Origin: Burkholderia ambifaria AMMD | Lineage (GTDB): Bacteria; Pseudomonadota; Gammaproteobacteria; Burkholderiales; Burkholderiaceae | DNA length: 64,000 nucleotides | Direction of reading: 5' to 3' | Assembly (NCBI RefSeq): GCF_000203915.1 | Contig: NC_008390.1 | Location: 1,674,001-1,738,000, forward strand | Part shown: one piece after another, positions 28,701 through 37,406 of the stretch | Layout of the letters: every line of letters starts with the position of its first letter | Position numbering within the stretch: the stretch's first letter is position 1 | The notes under the pieces: generated by a model | What the model was told of the DNA's origin: nothing | The model's input: only the letters and a program-made list of their open reading frames with translations | Databases searched by the model: none | Made by a program: the position numbers and the translations under genes

Positions 28701-30739
28701 TGGTGCCCGCGCAGCTGATCGTGCTCGATGCGCTGCCGCGCAATGCGAACAGCAAGGTCGACCGTGCACGGCTGCCGGCCCCGATGCGCGTCGAACGCGC
28801 GTACGAAGCGCCGCACGACGGCGACGAAGCCGCGCTCGCGGCGATCTGGCGCGACGTGCTGAACGTCGAACGCGTTGGCCGTGGCGATCACTTCTTCGAA
28901 CTCGGCGGGCATTCGCTGGCGGCGGTGCGCGTCGCGACGCGTGTCGCCGAGCGGCTCGGCCGCGACGTGCCGGTGCGGGCGCTGTTCGAAGCGCCGGTGC
29001 TCGCGCAATACGCGCGCCAGGTGGCCGACGCGCCGCGCGCCGCGCACGCCGGCGCCGCGGCGCCGGGCGTCGCGGTGGTCAAACCCGATGCGCATGGCGT
29101 GTGGCCGCTGTCGCCCGCGCAACTCGGCCTGTGGTTCCTGTGGCGCGCGCAGCCGGACAGCGCCGCCTACAACATCCCGGTCGCGCTGCGCGTGCGCGGT
29201 CCGCTCGACGTCGATGCGCTGCGCGCGGCGTTTTCGGCGGCGGCGGCCGCGCACCCGGCGCTGCGCGCACGAGTCGTCGCGCGTGACGGCATGCTGCCGG
29301 GACAGCGCATCGACGCCGCGGCAACCGTCGCGCTGCCGCTCGTCGATCTGTCCGCGCAACCCGACGCGCTCGCCCGCGCGGCGGCGCTGACCGACGCCGA
29401 TGCGCTCGCGCCGTTCGATCTCACGGACGATGCGCCATTGTGGCGCGCACGCGTGCTGCGGCTCGGCGGGGACGATCACGTGCTGTCGGTGACGATCCAT
29501 CACATCGTGTCGGATGGCGAATCGATCGAGCTGTGGCTCGACGCGGTGCGTGCGCGCTATGTCGCGCTCGTGCGGGGCGATGCGGCTTCGGCATCTTCGG
29601 CAGCGGCGGCACCGGCAGCGTCAACGACGGAAAACACGTCGCTCGTGCTGCCCGCGCCGTGCCATCCCGCCCGCGTCGCGTACTGGCGCGACGCGCTGGC
29701 CGAGCTGCCGTCGTCCGTGCTGCCCCAGCGCGCCAACGCGCCGGCCGTCCCGCAATGGCGTGCGGCGCGCATCGCGTTCGAGTTCGACGCGGCGCTGATC
29801 CGTGCCGCGCGCGACGCCGCGTCGGCCGCGCACGCGACGTTGCCGATGCTGCTGCACGCGGCGCTCAACACCGCGCTGTTCCGCGTGACCGGCGCGGCCG
29901 ACCAGCCGGTCGGCGTGCTCGCGTCGACGCGTGAGCTGACGGGCGACGCGGCGCGCGATGCGCTCGGCCTGTTCATCAATTCCGTGGTCGTGCGCACGCG
30001 GCTCGATGCGGCGGCCAGCCGCACGGACGTGCTCGCGCAGGTGCGCGATACGGCGCTTGCCGCGTATGCGCATGCCGACGTGCCGTTCGCCGACGTCGTC
30101 GCGGCGCTGCGCGCGCCGCGTGCGGCGCACGCCAATCCGCTGTTCCAGGTGATGTTCAACTACCTGCGCCCGACCGGCGCCGCCGCGCGCGACTGGGCCG
30201 GCCTGTCGCTCGCCGAATTCGACGATGTGCGCCATCGCGTGGTGTTCACGCTGGAGCTGGACGTCGTCGAGCACCCGGACGGTCGCGTCAGCGCCGCGTT
30301 TTCCTATGCGGACGAACTGCTCGACAGCCGCTTCGTCGATGCGCTCGTCGATCTCTATCACGACGAAGTCGCGCGTTTTGCCGGTGCGCCGGAAGCGGCG
30401 CTCGGCGCGCCCGATGCGCTGTTCGCCGCCCACACGGCGGCCGCGCCGGCCGGCGACGCGCCGCGCGTCACGGCATCGAGCGACGCCGCGCCGAACGCGG
30501 CAGCCGCGCTCGCCGCGCTGTGGTCGGACACGTTCGCGACGGCCGCGCCCGCACCCGACGCCGACCTGTTCGAGGCCGGGGCGACGTCGTTCGACGTCGT
30601 GCGCTTCGTCGATGCGGCCAGCCGCGCCGGTCATGCGCTGACGGTGGCCGACGTGTTCGCGTCGCCGACGCTCGCGGCGCTCGCCGCGCGAATCGAGGCT
30701 TCGGCCGAAACGGAGCAGGAGGTGCGCGATGCTGGCTGA
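25727..30739 (+). CDS. orbJ: Ornibactin NRPS, final module plus terminal C-T (C-A-T-C-T)
   Basis: A 1670-aa NRPS. Landmarks: C HHIVSDGWSSG at 184, A core YTSGSTGKPKG at 657, T LGGHS (Ser1063), second C HHIVSDGES at 1258, and a terminal carrier-like domain whose motif is AGATS (Ser1621) instead of LGGxS. The A pocket (FDGAHEGW, NGYGPTETVITP) resembles A1 of OrbI, consistent with N5-formyl-N5-hydroxyornithine. No thioesterase is present. The extra C domain is the likely site where putrescine is joined to the C-terminus, releasing ornibactin. The start has AAGGA overlapping the orbI stop; the end overlaps orbK by 11 bases. Confidence 0.96.
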   Translation: MTKVQPDWLALATRFAQLPDAQRAVFIDKLGAAGIDFRVLPIPPRTPRSDRVPASFAQTRLWLHARLIDAPDAYHITERLALTGPLDAHALRLACDALIARHEALRTTFDEADDGVAQTIHPPLRCPWRETDLDAVPDAQRVARAESVAAADEAAAFDLGAAPLVRAHLICFDATHHWLALTVHHIVSDGWSSGVMLDELAAFYRAYASGKPVPLAPLPIQYADYALWQRRWLDAGERDRQLAFWRERLDPQRGVLTLPGAAARPARRSARGARHVFSLDAHIGARLRAFAAASGATPFAVLLAALDALLARATGDTRICVGVPAANRERAETAGLIGFFVNTLAIDVDVPAHGDFASLVARTQRALVDAQMHQDVPFEQVVDALGVPRSASHHPLFQVMAAYGERRALPALGAASAALLPSGTPSAKFDLTLAVEATPDGTFDAAFIYALDLFDADAIARLAARFVTLLDDALARPELPIGDLDWLPANELAQLFAWNAPAGAAEAEPFVPVHVRIAAHAQARPDARGVADIDRALTRGEVDARAARIARNLVAAGVRPEMRVGVALQRSVDLLVALIAVLKSGAAFVPLDPAHPRERLAQIVGDAGIAHVLTDGASAASLPELPALRIWRADEVDALDAAADVALPDVLPGHAAYAIYTSGSTGKPKGVIVDHVAFARHCVAIAERYGAGENDVFLLFQSVNFDGAHEGWFSQYLSGAAVSVTADVLWPPAQTCAMMVRDGVTMTYVPPGCAAQLAEWALAHGAPPTLRSLTVGGEATSREAFAMLRRAMPNVRVVNGYGPTETVITPTLWMFRPGDDLAKLGDAAYLPIGTLVGARTAHVLDERLHPLPVGVIGELYLGGEGIGVARGYLDRPALTAERFVPDPYGAPGARLYRTGDLVRRRADGVFDFIGRVDHQVKLRGLRIELGEIEAQLAAHDAVREACAVVHGQGAHAQLVAYVELSADAQAAAQPVEAATLDAHLRRTLPDYMVPAQLIVLDALPRNANSKVDRARLPAPMRVERAYEAPHDGDEAALAAIWRDVLNVERVGRGDHFFELGGHSLAAVRVATRVAERLGRDVPVRALFEAPVLAQYARQVADAPRAAHAGAAAPGVAVVKPDAHGVWPLSPAQLGLWFLWRAQPDSAAYNIPVALRVRGPLDVDALRAAFSAAAAAHPALRARVVARDGMLPGQRIDAAATVALPLVDLSAQPDALARAAALTDADALAPFDLTDDAPLWRARVLRLGGDDHVLSVTIHHIVSDGESIELWLDAVRARYVALVRGDAASASSAAAAPAASTTENTSLVLPAPCHPARVAYWRDALAELPSSVLPQRANAPAVPQWRAARIAFEFDAALIRAARDAASAAHATLPMLLHAALNTALFRVTGAADQPVGVLASTRELTGDAARDALGLFINSVVVRTRLDAAASRTDVLAQVRDTALAAYAHADVPFADVVAALRAPRAAHANPLFQVMFNYLRPTGAAARDWAGLSLAEFDDVRHRVVFTLELDVVEHPDGRVSAAFSYADELLDSRFVDALVDLYHDEVARFAGAPEAALGAPDALFAAHTAAAPAGDAPRVTASSDAAPNAAAALAALWSDTFATAAPAPDADLFEAGATSFDVVRFVDAASRAGHALTVADVFASPTLAALAARIEASAETEQEVRDAG

Positions 30740-31754
30740 AGTGCGTCCGGACGGCTTCACGATGCCCGACACCTGCCGTCTCGCGTTCGCGGACGGCCTG
30801 TTCGCCGCGCGCGACGACGCGGAGATCCGCGTCGCGCAGGGCGCCGGCATCGGCGCGCAGCTGCTGCGCGCGCAACTCGCGGACGACGGCACCTTGCGCC
30901 TCGTCGCGTACAACCATCGCGCGGCGCCGGCCGACCAGCGCCGTGCGCTGCTGGCCGCGCTCGCCGCCGCGTTTTCCGACGACGCGCGCCGCGCGGCGAT
31001 CCGGCTCGACCCGGCCGCATGGCCGGCGGTCGCGCTCGATGCACTGCGCGCGAGCGGCGTGCTCGCTGACGGTGGCCTGTGCATGCGCGAGGGCTGGGCG
31101 CAGCAGGCCGATCTGTGGCGCGTCGGCACGCCGCTGCCGTGCGCGACGCTGCCGATGCTGACCGACGGCCGGCGTCATCCGCGCCGGCCGCCCGCGCCGC
31201 GCGGCGACGTGTATGCGCGCGACCTGCCGGCGCTCGGCGTGCGCTTCACGTTGCGCGGCTGGCAACCGGGCGAGGACGCCGCACGCGTCGCGCGCTGGTT
31301 CGACGAGCCACGCGTGCGCGACGGCTGGCCGGGCACGCAGCCCGGCGCCCACGGCACGGCGCCCGATGCCGATCCGCACGTCACGCCGCTCGTCGGCTGC
31401 TTCGACGGCGAACCGTTCGCGTATATCGAGGCGTTCTGGCTGAAGGAAGACCCGCTCGCGCCGCACGTCGGCGCGCGCGACTACGACCGCGGGCTGCGGA
31501 TGCTGGTCGGCGAGTCGCGCTGGCGCGGCCCGCATTGTGTGGCCGGCTGGCTGCCGTCCGTCGTGCATTACCTGTTTCTCGACGACCCGCGCACCGAAGC
31601 GGTCGGCTGCGCGGTCCCGGCCGGCCGCGCGCGGGTCGTCGACACCCTCGCGCGGCATGGCTTCGCGCGGCAGCGCCGTCTGGCGCTCGCCGACGCACAG
31701 CCGCTGTGGATGCGCACGCTGCGCGAGACCTTCTTTTCCGGCCGTCACGTCTGA
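30729..31754 (+). CDS. orbK: Siderophore N-acyltransferase (GNAT, AlcB/IucB-like)
   Basis: A 341-aa acyltransferase. The C-terminal half (about 165-335) has the siderophore acetyltransferase pattern (FDGEPFAYIEAFWLKEDP, DYDRGLRMLVGE, HYLFLDDPRTE). The N-terminal half is a variable domain. Together with OrbL it is a candidate for the 3-hydroxyacyl transfer to N5-hydroxyornithine 1 that gives the C4-C8 ornibactin variants; which enzyme does which step cannot be read from sequence. The ATG lies inside the end of orbJ, so it is translationally coupled to the NRPS. Confidence 0.9.
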   Translation: MLAEVRPDGFTMPDTCRLAFADGLFAARDDAEIRVAQGAGIGAQLLRAQLADDGTLRLVAYNHRAAPADQRRALLAALAAAFSDDARRAAIRLDPAAWPAVALDALRASGVLADGGLCMREGWAQQADLWRVGTPLPCATLPMLTDGRRHPRRPPAPRGDVYARDLPALGVRFTLRGWQPGEDAARVARWFDEPRVRDGWPGTQPGAHGTAPDADPHVTPLVGCFDGEPFAYIEAFWLKEDPLAPHVGARDYDRGLRMLVGESRWRGPHCVAGWLPSVVHYLFLDDPRTEAVGCAVPAGRARVVDTLARHGFARQRRLALADAQPLWMRTLRETFFSGRHV

Positions 31755-31788
31755 CGGGCCGGTTTCACCGACAAGGGAGCTGAGAGAC

Positions 31789-33165
31789 ATGCAGAGAGAA
31801 ACCGTATTCGACCTGATCGGCGTCGGCTTCGGGCCGTCGAATCTGGCGCTGGCCATCCGTCTGGAGGAGCGGCGCGCGGCGCGCCCGCTCGCCCATTGCT
31901 TCATCGAACGGCAGCCCGAATTCGGCTGGCACCGCGGCATGCTGCTCGACGACTGCCGGATGCAGATCTCGTTTCTGAAGGATCTCGTCACGATGCGCGA
32001 TCCGAAGAGCCGCTACACGTTCATCAATTACCTGTTCGAACGCGGCCGGCTGAACGAATTCGTCAATCTGAAGAACTTCTATCCGACCCGCGTCGAATTC
32101 CACGACTACCTGAGCTGGGTCGCCGACGCGTTCGACGCGCACGTCCATTACAGCGAGACCGTCATGGCGATCGAGCCCGTGCGCGGCGACGGCGCGCGGA
32201 TCGACGCGCTGCGCGTGCTGTCGCGCGACGCGACCGGCCGCGAGCGCCAGCGCGTGACGCGTGCGCTGTCGGTCGGCGTCGGCGGCACGCCGGCGGTGCC
32301 GGATGCGTTCGCCGCGCTCGGCCGCGATCGCGTGATCCATTCGTCGTCGTACCTGACCGACATCGACCGGCTGGTCGCGTCGCCGGACGGCGAACGCCGC
32401 CGCGTCGCGGTGATCGGCGCGGGGCAGAGCGCGGCCGAGGTGTTCATCGACCTCGCGCGCCGCTTCCCGCATGTCGACGCGCACCTCGTGATGCGCGCGG
32501 GCGCGTTGAAGCCGGCCGACGACAGTCCGTTCGTCAACGAGATCTTCAGCCCCGAGTTCACCGACGTCGTCTACGCGCAGCCGCACGATGCACGCCGCGC
32601 GCTGCTCGAGCGCTACCGCGACACCAACTACGCGGTGGTCGACCGGCCGCTGATCGAGCAGATCTACGAAATGCTGTACCTGCAGCGCATCGACGGCACG
32701 CCGCGTCATGCGCTGCTCGCGAACAGCGCGATCGAGGGCGCGGTGCGCACCGCCGACGGCCGCATCGAGCTGACGCTGCGCGACCGGATGAACGGTGCGA
32801 CGCGCGTCGAGCGCTTCGACGCGCTCGTGCTCGCGACCGGTTATCGGCGCGACACGCATTCGGCGCTGCTCGAAGGGCTCGCACCGCACCTCGGCGATGC
32901 GCTCACGCGCGGCGACGTCACGCGCGACTACCTGCTCGCGACGCCCGAGCACTTCGCGCCGCGCATCTACCTGCAAGGCTGCTGCGAAGACAGCCACGGC
33001 CTGTCCGACACGCTGCTGTCGGTGCTGGCACGCCGCGCGGACGAGATCTGCGCGTCGCTCGAAGACGGGATCGCGCCCGCCCACGACGATGGCGCGGCCC
33101 GGGCATTGCATGAACAACGACATCAAAACGGGGCGAGCGCGGGCCGCATGGCTTTCGCTCTTTGA
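31789..33165 (+). CDS. pvdA: L-ornithine N5-monooxygenase
   Basis: A 458-aa flavin-dependent hydroxylase that makes N5-hydroxyornithine, the source of both hydroxamates in ornibactin. FAD-binding GVGFGPSNLALA is at residues 12-23 and NADPH-binding VIGAGQSAAEVF near 205. The C-terminal ATGYRRDT and DTLLSVLARRA stretches match the lysine/ornithine N-hydroxylase family. ATG 31789 is preceded by AAGGGAG; the longer open frame upstream lies inside orbK in another frame. It lies 34 bases after orbK in the same operon. Confidence 0.96.
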   Translation: MQRETVFDLIGVGFGPSNLALAIRLEERRAARPLAHCFIERQPEFGWHRGMLLDDCRMQISFLKDLVTMRDPKSRYTFINYLFERGRLNEFVNLKNFYPTRVEFHDYLSWVADAFDAHVHYSETVMAIEPVRGDGARIDALRVLSRDATGRERQRVTRALSVGVGGTPAVPDAFAALGRDRVIHSSSYLTDIDRLVASPDGERRRVAVIGAGQSAAEVFIDLARRFPHVDAHLVMRAGALKPADDSPFVNEIFSPEFTDVVYAQPHDARRALLERYRDTNYAVVDRPLIEQIYEMLYLQRIDGTPRHALLANSAIEGAVRTADGRIELTLRDRMNGATRVERFDALVLATGYRRDTHSALLEGLAPHLGDALTRGDVTRDYLLATPEHFAPRIYLQGCCEDSHGLSDTLLSVLARRADEICASLEDGIAPAHDDGAARALHEQRHQNGASAGRMAFAL

Positions 33166-33211
33166 CAAAGGCGCGGTCGGAGACCGCATCAAAAAAGTGG
33201 AGCAGAGAAAG

Positions 33212-35464
33212 ATGGAGTGGGCAACAGGCACGCGTTTGCGTGCGATCGCGGCCGCGGCGAGCGTGACGTTCGGGATGGCGGCAGGGCACGCATTCGCGCA
33301 GACGGCGCCGGCCGTGAACGCAGGCGCCGCGACGTCGACTGACAGTGCGCGCAACGGTGCGGCGGCGAGTGCGGGGGCCAGTGCGCCGAATGGCCCGGCG
33401 ACCGGCACGCTGCCGGCGATCAACGTCAACGCGGGCTCGGAAGGCGACGGCACGGTCGGTCTCGTCGCGAAGCGCAGCCGGACCGGCACCAAGACCGATA
33501 CGTCGATCAATGAAATTCCGCAGACGATCAACGTCGTCACCGCGCAGCAGATCGAGATGACCGGCGCGACCGACGTGAACGCGGCGCTGCGCTACGTGCC
33601 GGGCTTCTCGTCGTACGGCTCGGACAACCGTTCCGACTGGTACGCGGCGCTGCGCGGCTTCACGCCGACGGCCTACGTGAACGGCCTGCAGGTGCCGAAT
33701 ACACTGAACCTGTCGAGCTGGCGCGTCGATCCGTACATGATCGACAGCATCACCGTGCTGCGCGGGCCGACGTCGGTGCTGTACGGCGCGGGCGACCCCG
33801 GCGCGATCATCGACGTGCAGACCAAGACGGCCGACGGCGAGCGCGTGCGCGAAGCCGGCGTGCAGTTCGGCAACTATGCGCGCAAGCAGTTCATGATCGA
33901 CGTCGGTGACAAGCTCGACGCGGACGGCAAGTATGCGTACCGGTTCGTCGGCGTCGCGCGCGACGGCAACGCGCTGACCGGCCCGAACAACGACCAGCGC
34001 GTCGCGCTCGCACCGACGTTCCGCTGGCGCCCCGACGCCGATACGTCGCTGACGCTGTCGGCCACGTACCTGCAGGACTGGGGCGACATCTCGTCGAACT
34101 TCCTGCCGGCGCAAGGCACGGTGCTGCCGAACCCGAACGGGCAGCTCGACAAGGACGTCTACGGCGGCGACCCGAATTTCAACTACTACCGCAAGAAGCA
34201 GTGGTCGCTCGGCTATCAGTTCGAGCGGAACCTGAACTCGATGTGGACGTTCCGGCAGAACGTGCGCTGGATGCACCTGTCGCTCGACAACGGTTCGGTG
34301 TTCGGCGCGGGCTTCGCGGACGGCAGCCTGACCGACATCAACCGCTGGGCCGGCGTGTTCCAGACGAACTACAGCCGCTTCGACATCGACAACAACCTGC
34401 AGGGCCGCTTCGGCACCGGGCCGCTCGAGCACACGCTGCTGCTCGGCTTCCAGTACAACCGGCAGACCGCGACCGACAGCGAATGGCTGGCCGCCGCGCC
34501 GACGCTGAACATCTACAACCCGGTCTACACGCCGGTCACGCTGTCCGTGTTTTCGCCGCCGAACACCACGTACCGTACCAACACGTACACGACGATGAAC
34601 ACGTTCGGGCTGTACGTGCAGGACCAGATCAAGTGGAACCGCTGGACGCTGACGCTCGGCGGCCGCGAGGACTGGGTCAACCAGCGGCTGGACGACCGCG
34701 CGGGCGGCACGCAGTCGAAGGCCGACATCACGGCGTTCACCGGCCGCGTGGGCCTTACGTACCAGGGCGACTACGGGCTGTCGCCGTACATCAGCTACGC
34801 GACGTCGTTCAACCCGCTGATCGGCGTGAACCTGTACGGCGGCGGCCTGCCGCAGCCCACGCGCGGCAAGCAGATCGAGGCCGGCCTGCGCTGGCAGCCG
34901 CCGGGCAAGAACCTGATGCTGAACGCGGCGATCTACCAGATCAACCAGACCAACGTGCTCACGTCGACGCCGCTGAATCTCGACCCGTCCGGTACGACGT
35001 CGATCCAGACCGGCGAAGTGCGTTCGCGCGGCATCGAGCTGAGCGCGACCGGCAAGCTCACGCGGAACCTGTCGCTGATCGCGTCCTACGTGTACCAGGA
35101 CGTGAAGAACGTGAAGGCCAACGACGCGTCGCTGAACAACTGGCCGGTCGACATTCCGCGGCCGCGCCAGATGGCGTCGCTGTGGGCTGACTGGACGTGG
35201 CACACGGGGCCGCTCACGGGCTTCGGCCTGGGCGGCGGCGTGCGTTACCAGAGCGCGGCGGCCGGTGCGGCGGACAACTCGCTGACGGTATCGAGCTACA
35301 CGCTGTTCGACGCGGGCGTGCACTACGACACGCGTAACTGGCGCTTTGCCGTGAACGGGACGAACCTGTTCAACCGCCACTACATCAGCGGTTGCCAGTC
35401 GACGAGCGTGTGCATTTTCGGTACCGACCGTACGGTGATCGCCACCGCGAAATACAACTGGTGA
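33212..35464 (+). CDS. orbA: TonB-dependent ferric-ornibactin receptor
   Basis: A 750-aa outer-membrane receptor. I chose ATG 33212 because GTGGAG precedes it and it opens directly into a signal peptide (to about 29, ending AFA); an upstream ATG at 33111 would overlap pvdA. The plug domain begins around 80 (SINEIPQTINVVTAQQIE, then SITVLRGPTSVLYGAGDPG). A 22-strand barrel rich in Tyr/Asn follows and ends with Trp as the last residue. There is no N-terminal signalling domain, so unlike FpvA it does not itself signal to a sigma factor, consistent with OrbS lacking an anti-sigma partner. Confidence 0.95.
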   Translation: MEWATGTRLRAIAAAASVTFGMAAGHAFAQTAPAVNAGAATSTDSARNGAAASAGASAPNGPATGTLPAINVNAGSEGDGTVGLVAKRSRTGTKTDTSINEIPQTINVVTAQQIEMTGATDVNAALRYVPGFSSYGSDNRSDWYAALRGFTPTAYVNGLQVPNTLNLSSWRVDPYMIDSITVLRGPTSVLYGAGDPGAIIDVQTKTADGERVREAGVQFGNYARKQFMIDVGDKLDADGKYAYRFVGVARDGNALTGPNNDQRVALAPTFRWRPDADTSLTLSATYLQDWGDISSNFLPAQGTVLPNPNGQLDKDVYGGDPNFNYYRKKQWSLGYQFERNLNSMWTFRQNVRWMHLSLDNGSVFGAGFADGSLTDINRWAGVFQTNYSRFDIDNNLQGRFGTGPLEHTLLLGFQYNRQTATDSEWLAAAPTLNIYNPVYTPVTLSVFSPPNTTYRTNTYTTMNTFGLYVQDQIKWNRWTLTLGGREDWVNQRLDDRAGGTQSKADITAFTGRVGLTYQGDYGLSPYISYATSFNPLIGVNLYGGGLPQPTRGKQIEAGLRWQPPGKNLMLNAAIYQINQTNVLTSTPLNLDPSGTTSIQTGEVRSRGIELSATGKLTRNLSLIASYVYQDVKNVKANDASLNNWPVDIPRPRQMASLWADWTWHTGPLTGFGLGGGVRYQSAAAGAADNSLTVSSYTLFDAGVHYDTRNWRFAVNGTNLFNRHYISGCQSTSVCIFGTDRTVIATAKYNW

Positions 35465-35487
35465 CGCCGCGCGCCGCGGCGCGCCGG

Positions 35488-35503
35488 CCGGCCTTCGGGC
35501 CGG
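35488..35503 (+). repeat. CCGGCC-TTCG-GGCCGG hairpin after orbA
   Basis: A perfect 6-bp GC stem with an extra-stable C(UUCG)G tetraloop, 24 bases after the orbA stop. No T-run follows directly. It could protect the receptor mRNA 3' end or attenuate pvdF-orbL. Confidence 0.5.
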
Positions 35504-35550
35504 TGCGGGCGGGCCGCGGCGCCGTCGTCCGCTTTTTCCACGACGCCTCC

Positions 35551-36390
35551 ATGCCGAAGAAAAATCTCGTCTACATCCAGTCGCTGCGCAACGGCGCGGC
35601 CGATCGCGCCGGCCAGCCGGTTGCTTACCAGGGCGGCACGCGCTACATGAAGGCGCCGCTCGAATTCCTCGTCGAGCGCCTGAACGACTCGCCGCTCGGC
35701 GAGCGCTACACGCTCAAGGGCGTGATCGTCGACGACGACGAAGGCTCGCCCGCCGATCGCGCGAAGGTCGCCGACTACGGCTTCGCGCGCACGCCGGGCC
35801 GCCCGTGGATCCTGCCCGACGGGCTGACCGTGCAGGGGCGGCCGGTCGACGAACTGTTCTGCACGATCGCGTCGACGTACCGCCGGCTGCCGCGCGACGC
35901 GCGCGAGCGCGTGACGGGCAAGCAGGCGTTCGAGCGCCGCCTGCTCGAACGCCTGCTCGAACTCGACGCCGACGTGGTCGTGCTCGACGGGCTGCTCGTG
36001 ATCCTCGACGAGCTCGTGCGCCCCGGCGCGCGCTTTCACCGCCGCATCGCGAACATTCACCCCGGCATCACGGCCGACGATTCGCCGTACCAGCGGCGCG
36101 GCGCGTGGGCGACGCTCGACGCGCTGCACGGCGCGCGCGGCGAACGGGTCGACTGGGCGAGCGGCACGACGTCGCGCGTCGAGCCGGTGACGATGACGGG
36201 CGCATCGTTCCACTACGTCGACAACGGCATCGATTCCGGCGAGGTGATCTGCGACGTGCTCGACACGCCGATCGCGCCGGACGACACGATTCTCGAACTG
36301 CGCTGGAACAACTTCCAGCGCAGCCTGTTTCCGGCGCTCGAGCGGGGGCTGCACATCCTCGCCGACCGCCACGACGCGGGAGCACTGTGA
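35551..36390 (+). CDS. pvdF: N5-hydroxyornithine formyltransferase
   Basis: A 279-aa member of the methionyl-tRNA/GART formyltransferase family. The catalytic Asn/His segment is seen in RIANIHPGITADDSPY and the downstream conserved part in ASFHYVDNGIDSGEVI. It should transfer a formyl group from N10-formyl-tetrahydrofolate to N5-hydroxyornithine, giving the C-terminal ornithine of ornibactin that OrbJ activates. The ATG lies 86 bases after orbA, beyond the UUCG hairpin; its stop overlaps the orbL start (TGATG). Confidence 0.94.
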   Translation: MPKKNLVYIQSLRNGAADRAGQPVAYQGGTRYMKAPLEFLVERLNDSPLGERYTLKGVIVDDDEGSPADRAKVADYGFARTPGRPWILPDGLTVQGRPVDELFCTIASTYRRLPRDARERVTGKQAFERRLLERLLELDADVVVLDGLLVILDELVRPGARFHRRIANIHPGITADDSPYQRRGAWATLDALHGARGERVDWASGTTSRVEPVTMTGASFHYVDNGIDSGEVICDVLDTPIAPDDTILELRWNNFQRSLFPALERGLHILADRHDAGAL

Positions 36391-37406
36391 TGGAAGACAC
36401 CCTCACGAAACCGGCCGGCCCGGCGGACGCCGTCGAAGGCGAGGTGGCCGCGGCGCTCGACGGCGCGGCGCCCGCGCATGCGACGGCCGCCGCCGAGCGC
36501 ACGCTCGACGCGTGGCGGCCTGACGATCCGCCGGCCGCGCTGCTCGCGGAATTCGTCGCGCTGTTCAACACGGACACGCGGCACGACGCGGCGACGGTGT
36601 CGGTGCCGCTCGGCGGCGCCGGGCCGGCGGCCGTCGCGTCGTACGTCGCGCGCGCGGTGCGCGAGGGCGTGATCGACGGCGCACAGGTCGCGGGCGACCG
36701 GCTGCGGCTGAGCGCATCGCGCGCGACGTTCTGGCAGAACCCGCGGCCGTGGCTGAAGGCGCCTGCATCGGGCGGGATGCCGCTGCGCTACGCGATCACG
36801 AACGGCCACCGGCATCCGGTGCGGCCGCCGTCGCCGGCCGGCGAGATCTATGCGCGCTACATGCCGCAGGTCGGGATGACGTTCAGCCTGCGCACCGTCG
36901 ACATCGACGAGCATGCGCAGTTGTTCAGCGACTGGATGAACCTCGATCGCGTCGCGCATTTCTGGGATCAGCGCGGCACGCGCGACGAGCACGCCGCGTA
37001 TCTCGCGGAGCGGCTCGCCGATCCGCACATGCATCCGATGATCGGCTATTTCGACGACACGCCGTTCGGCTATTTCGAGTTCTACTGGGCGAAGGAGGAC
37101 CGCCTCGCGCCGTTCTACGACGCGCACGACTACGATCGCGGGCTGCATCTGCTGATCGGCGACTCGCGCTTCCAGAGCGCGGGCAAGCTGCATGCATGGT
37201 GGAGCGGGGTGCTGCACTACATGTTCGTCGACGAACCGCGCACGCAGCGGCTCGTCGGCGAGCCGCGCGTCGATCACGTGCGGCATATCGCGTACATGCA
37301 TCGGCTCGGGTTCTACACGCTGAAGGAGTTCGACTTCCCGCACAAGCGGGCGGCGCTCACCGTGATGGAGCGCGAAACGTTCTTTGACACTTTCCGGTTG
37401 CCGTGA
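36390..37406 (+). CDS. orbL: Siderophore N-acyltransferase (GNAT, AlcB/IucB-like)
   Basis: A 338-aa acyltransferase paralogous to OrbK over its C-terminal half: FDDTPFGYFEFYWAKEDR, DYDRGLHLLIGDSRF and HYMFVDEPRTQR correspond to OrbK segments. The ending (HIAYMHRLGFYTLKEFDFPHKRA) is closer to the classic IucB/AlcB/PvdY pattern than OrbK is. It acts with PvdA to acylate N5-hydroxyornithine. It is translationally coupled to pvdF and is the last gene of the locus. No terminator is evident in the 277 bases before vapB. Confidence 0.92.
   Translation: MEDTLTKPAGPADAVEGEVAAALDGAAPAHATAAAERTLDAWRPDDPPAALLAEFVALFNTDTRHDAATVSVPLGGAGPAAVASYVARAVREGVIDGAQVAGDRLRLSASRATFWQNPRPWLKAPASGGMPLRYAITNGHRHPVRPPSPAGEIYARYMPQVGMTFSLRTVDIDEHAQLFSDWMNLDRVAHFWDQRGTRDEHAAYLAERLADPHMHPMIGYFDDTPFGYFEFYWAKEDRLAPFYDAHDYDRGLHLLIGDSRFQSAGKLHAWWSGVLHYMFVDEPRTQRLVGEPRVDHVRHIAYMHRLGFYTLKEFDFPHKRAALTVMERETFFDTFRLP

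Noticed and set aside
33173..33187. GCGGTC-GGA-GACCGC hairpin between pvdA and orbA as terminator
   Set aside because: Short stem followed by an A-run, not a T-run, on the transcribed sense; more likely incidental.
33111..33211. Upstream ATG for orbA (MNNDIK...)
   Set aside because: It overlaps the end of pvdA and would put about 34 charged residues before the signal peptide; ATG 33212 has a better ribosome binding site.
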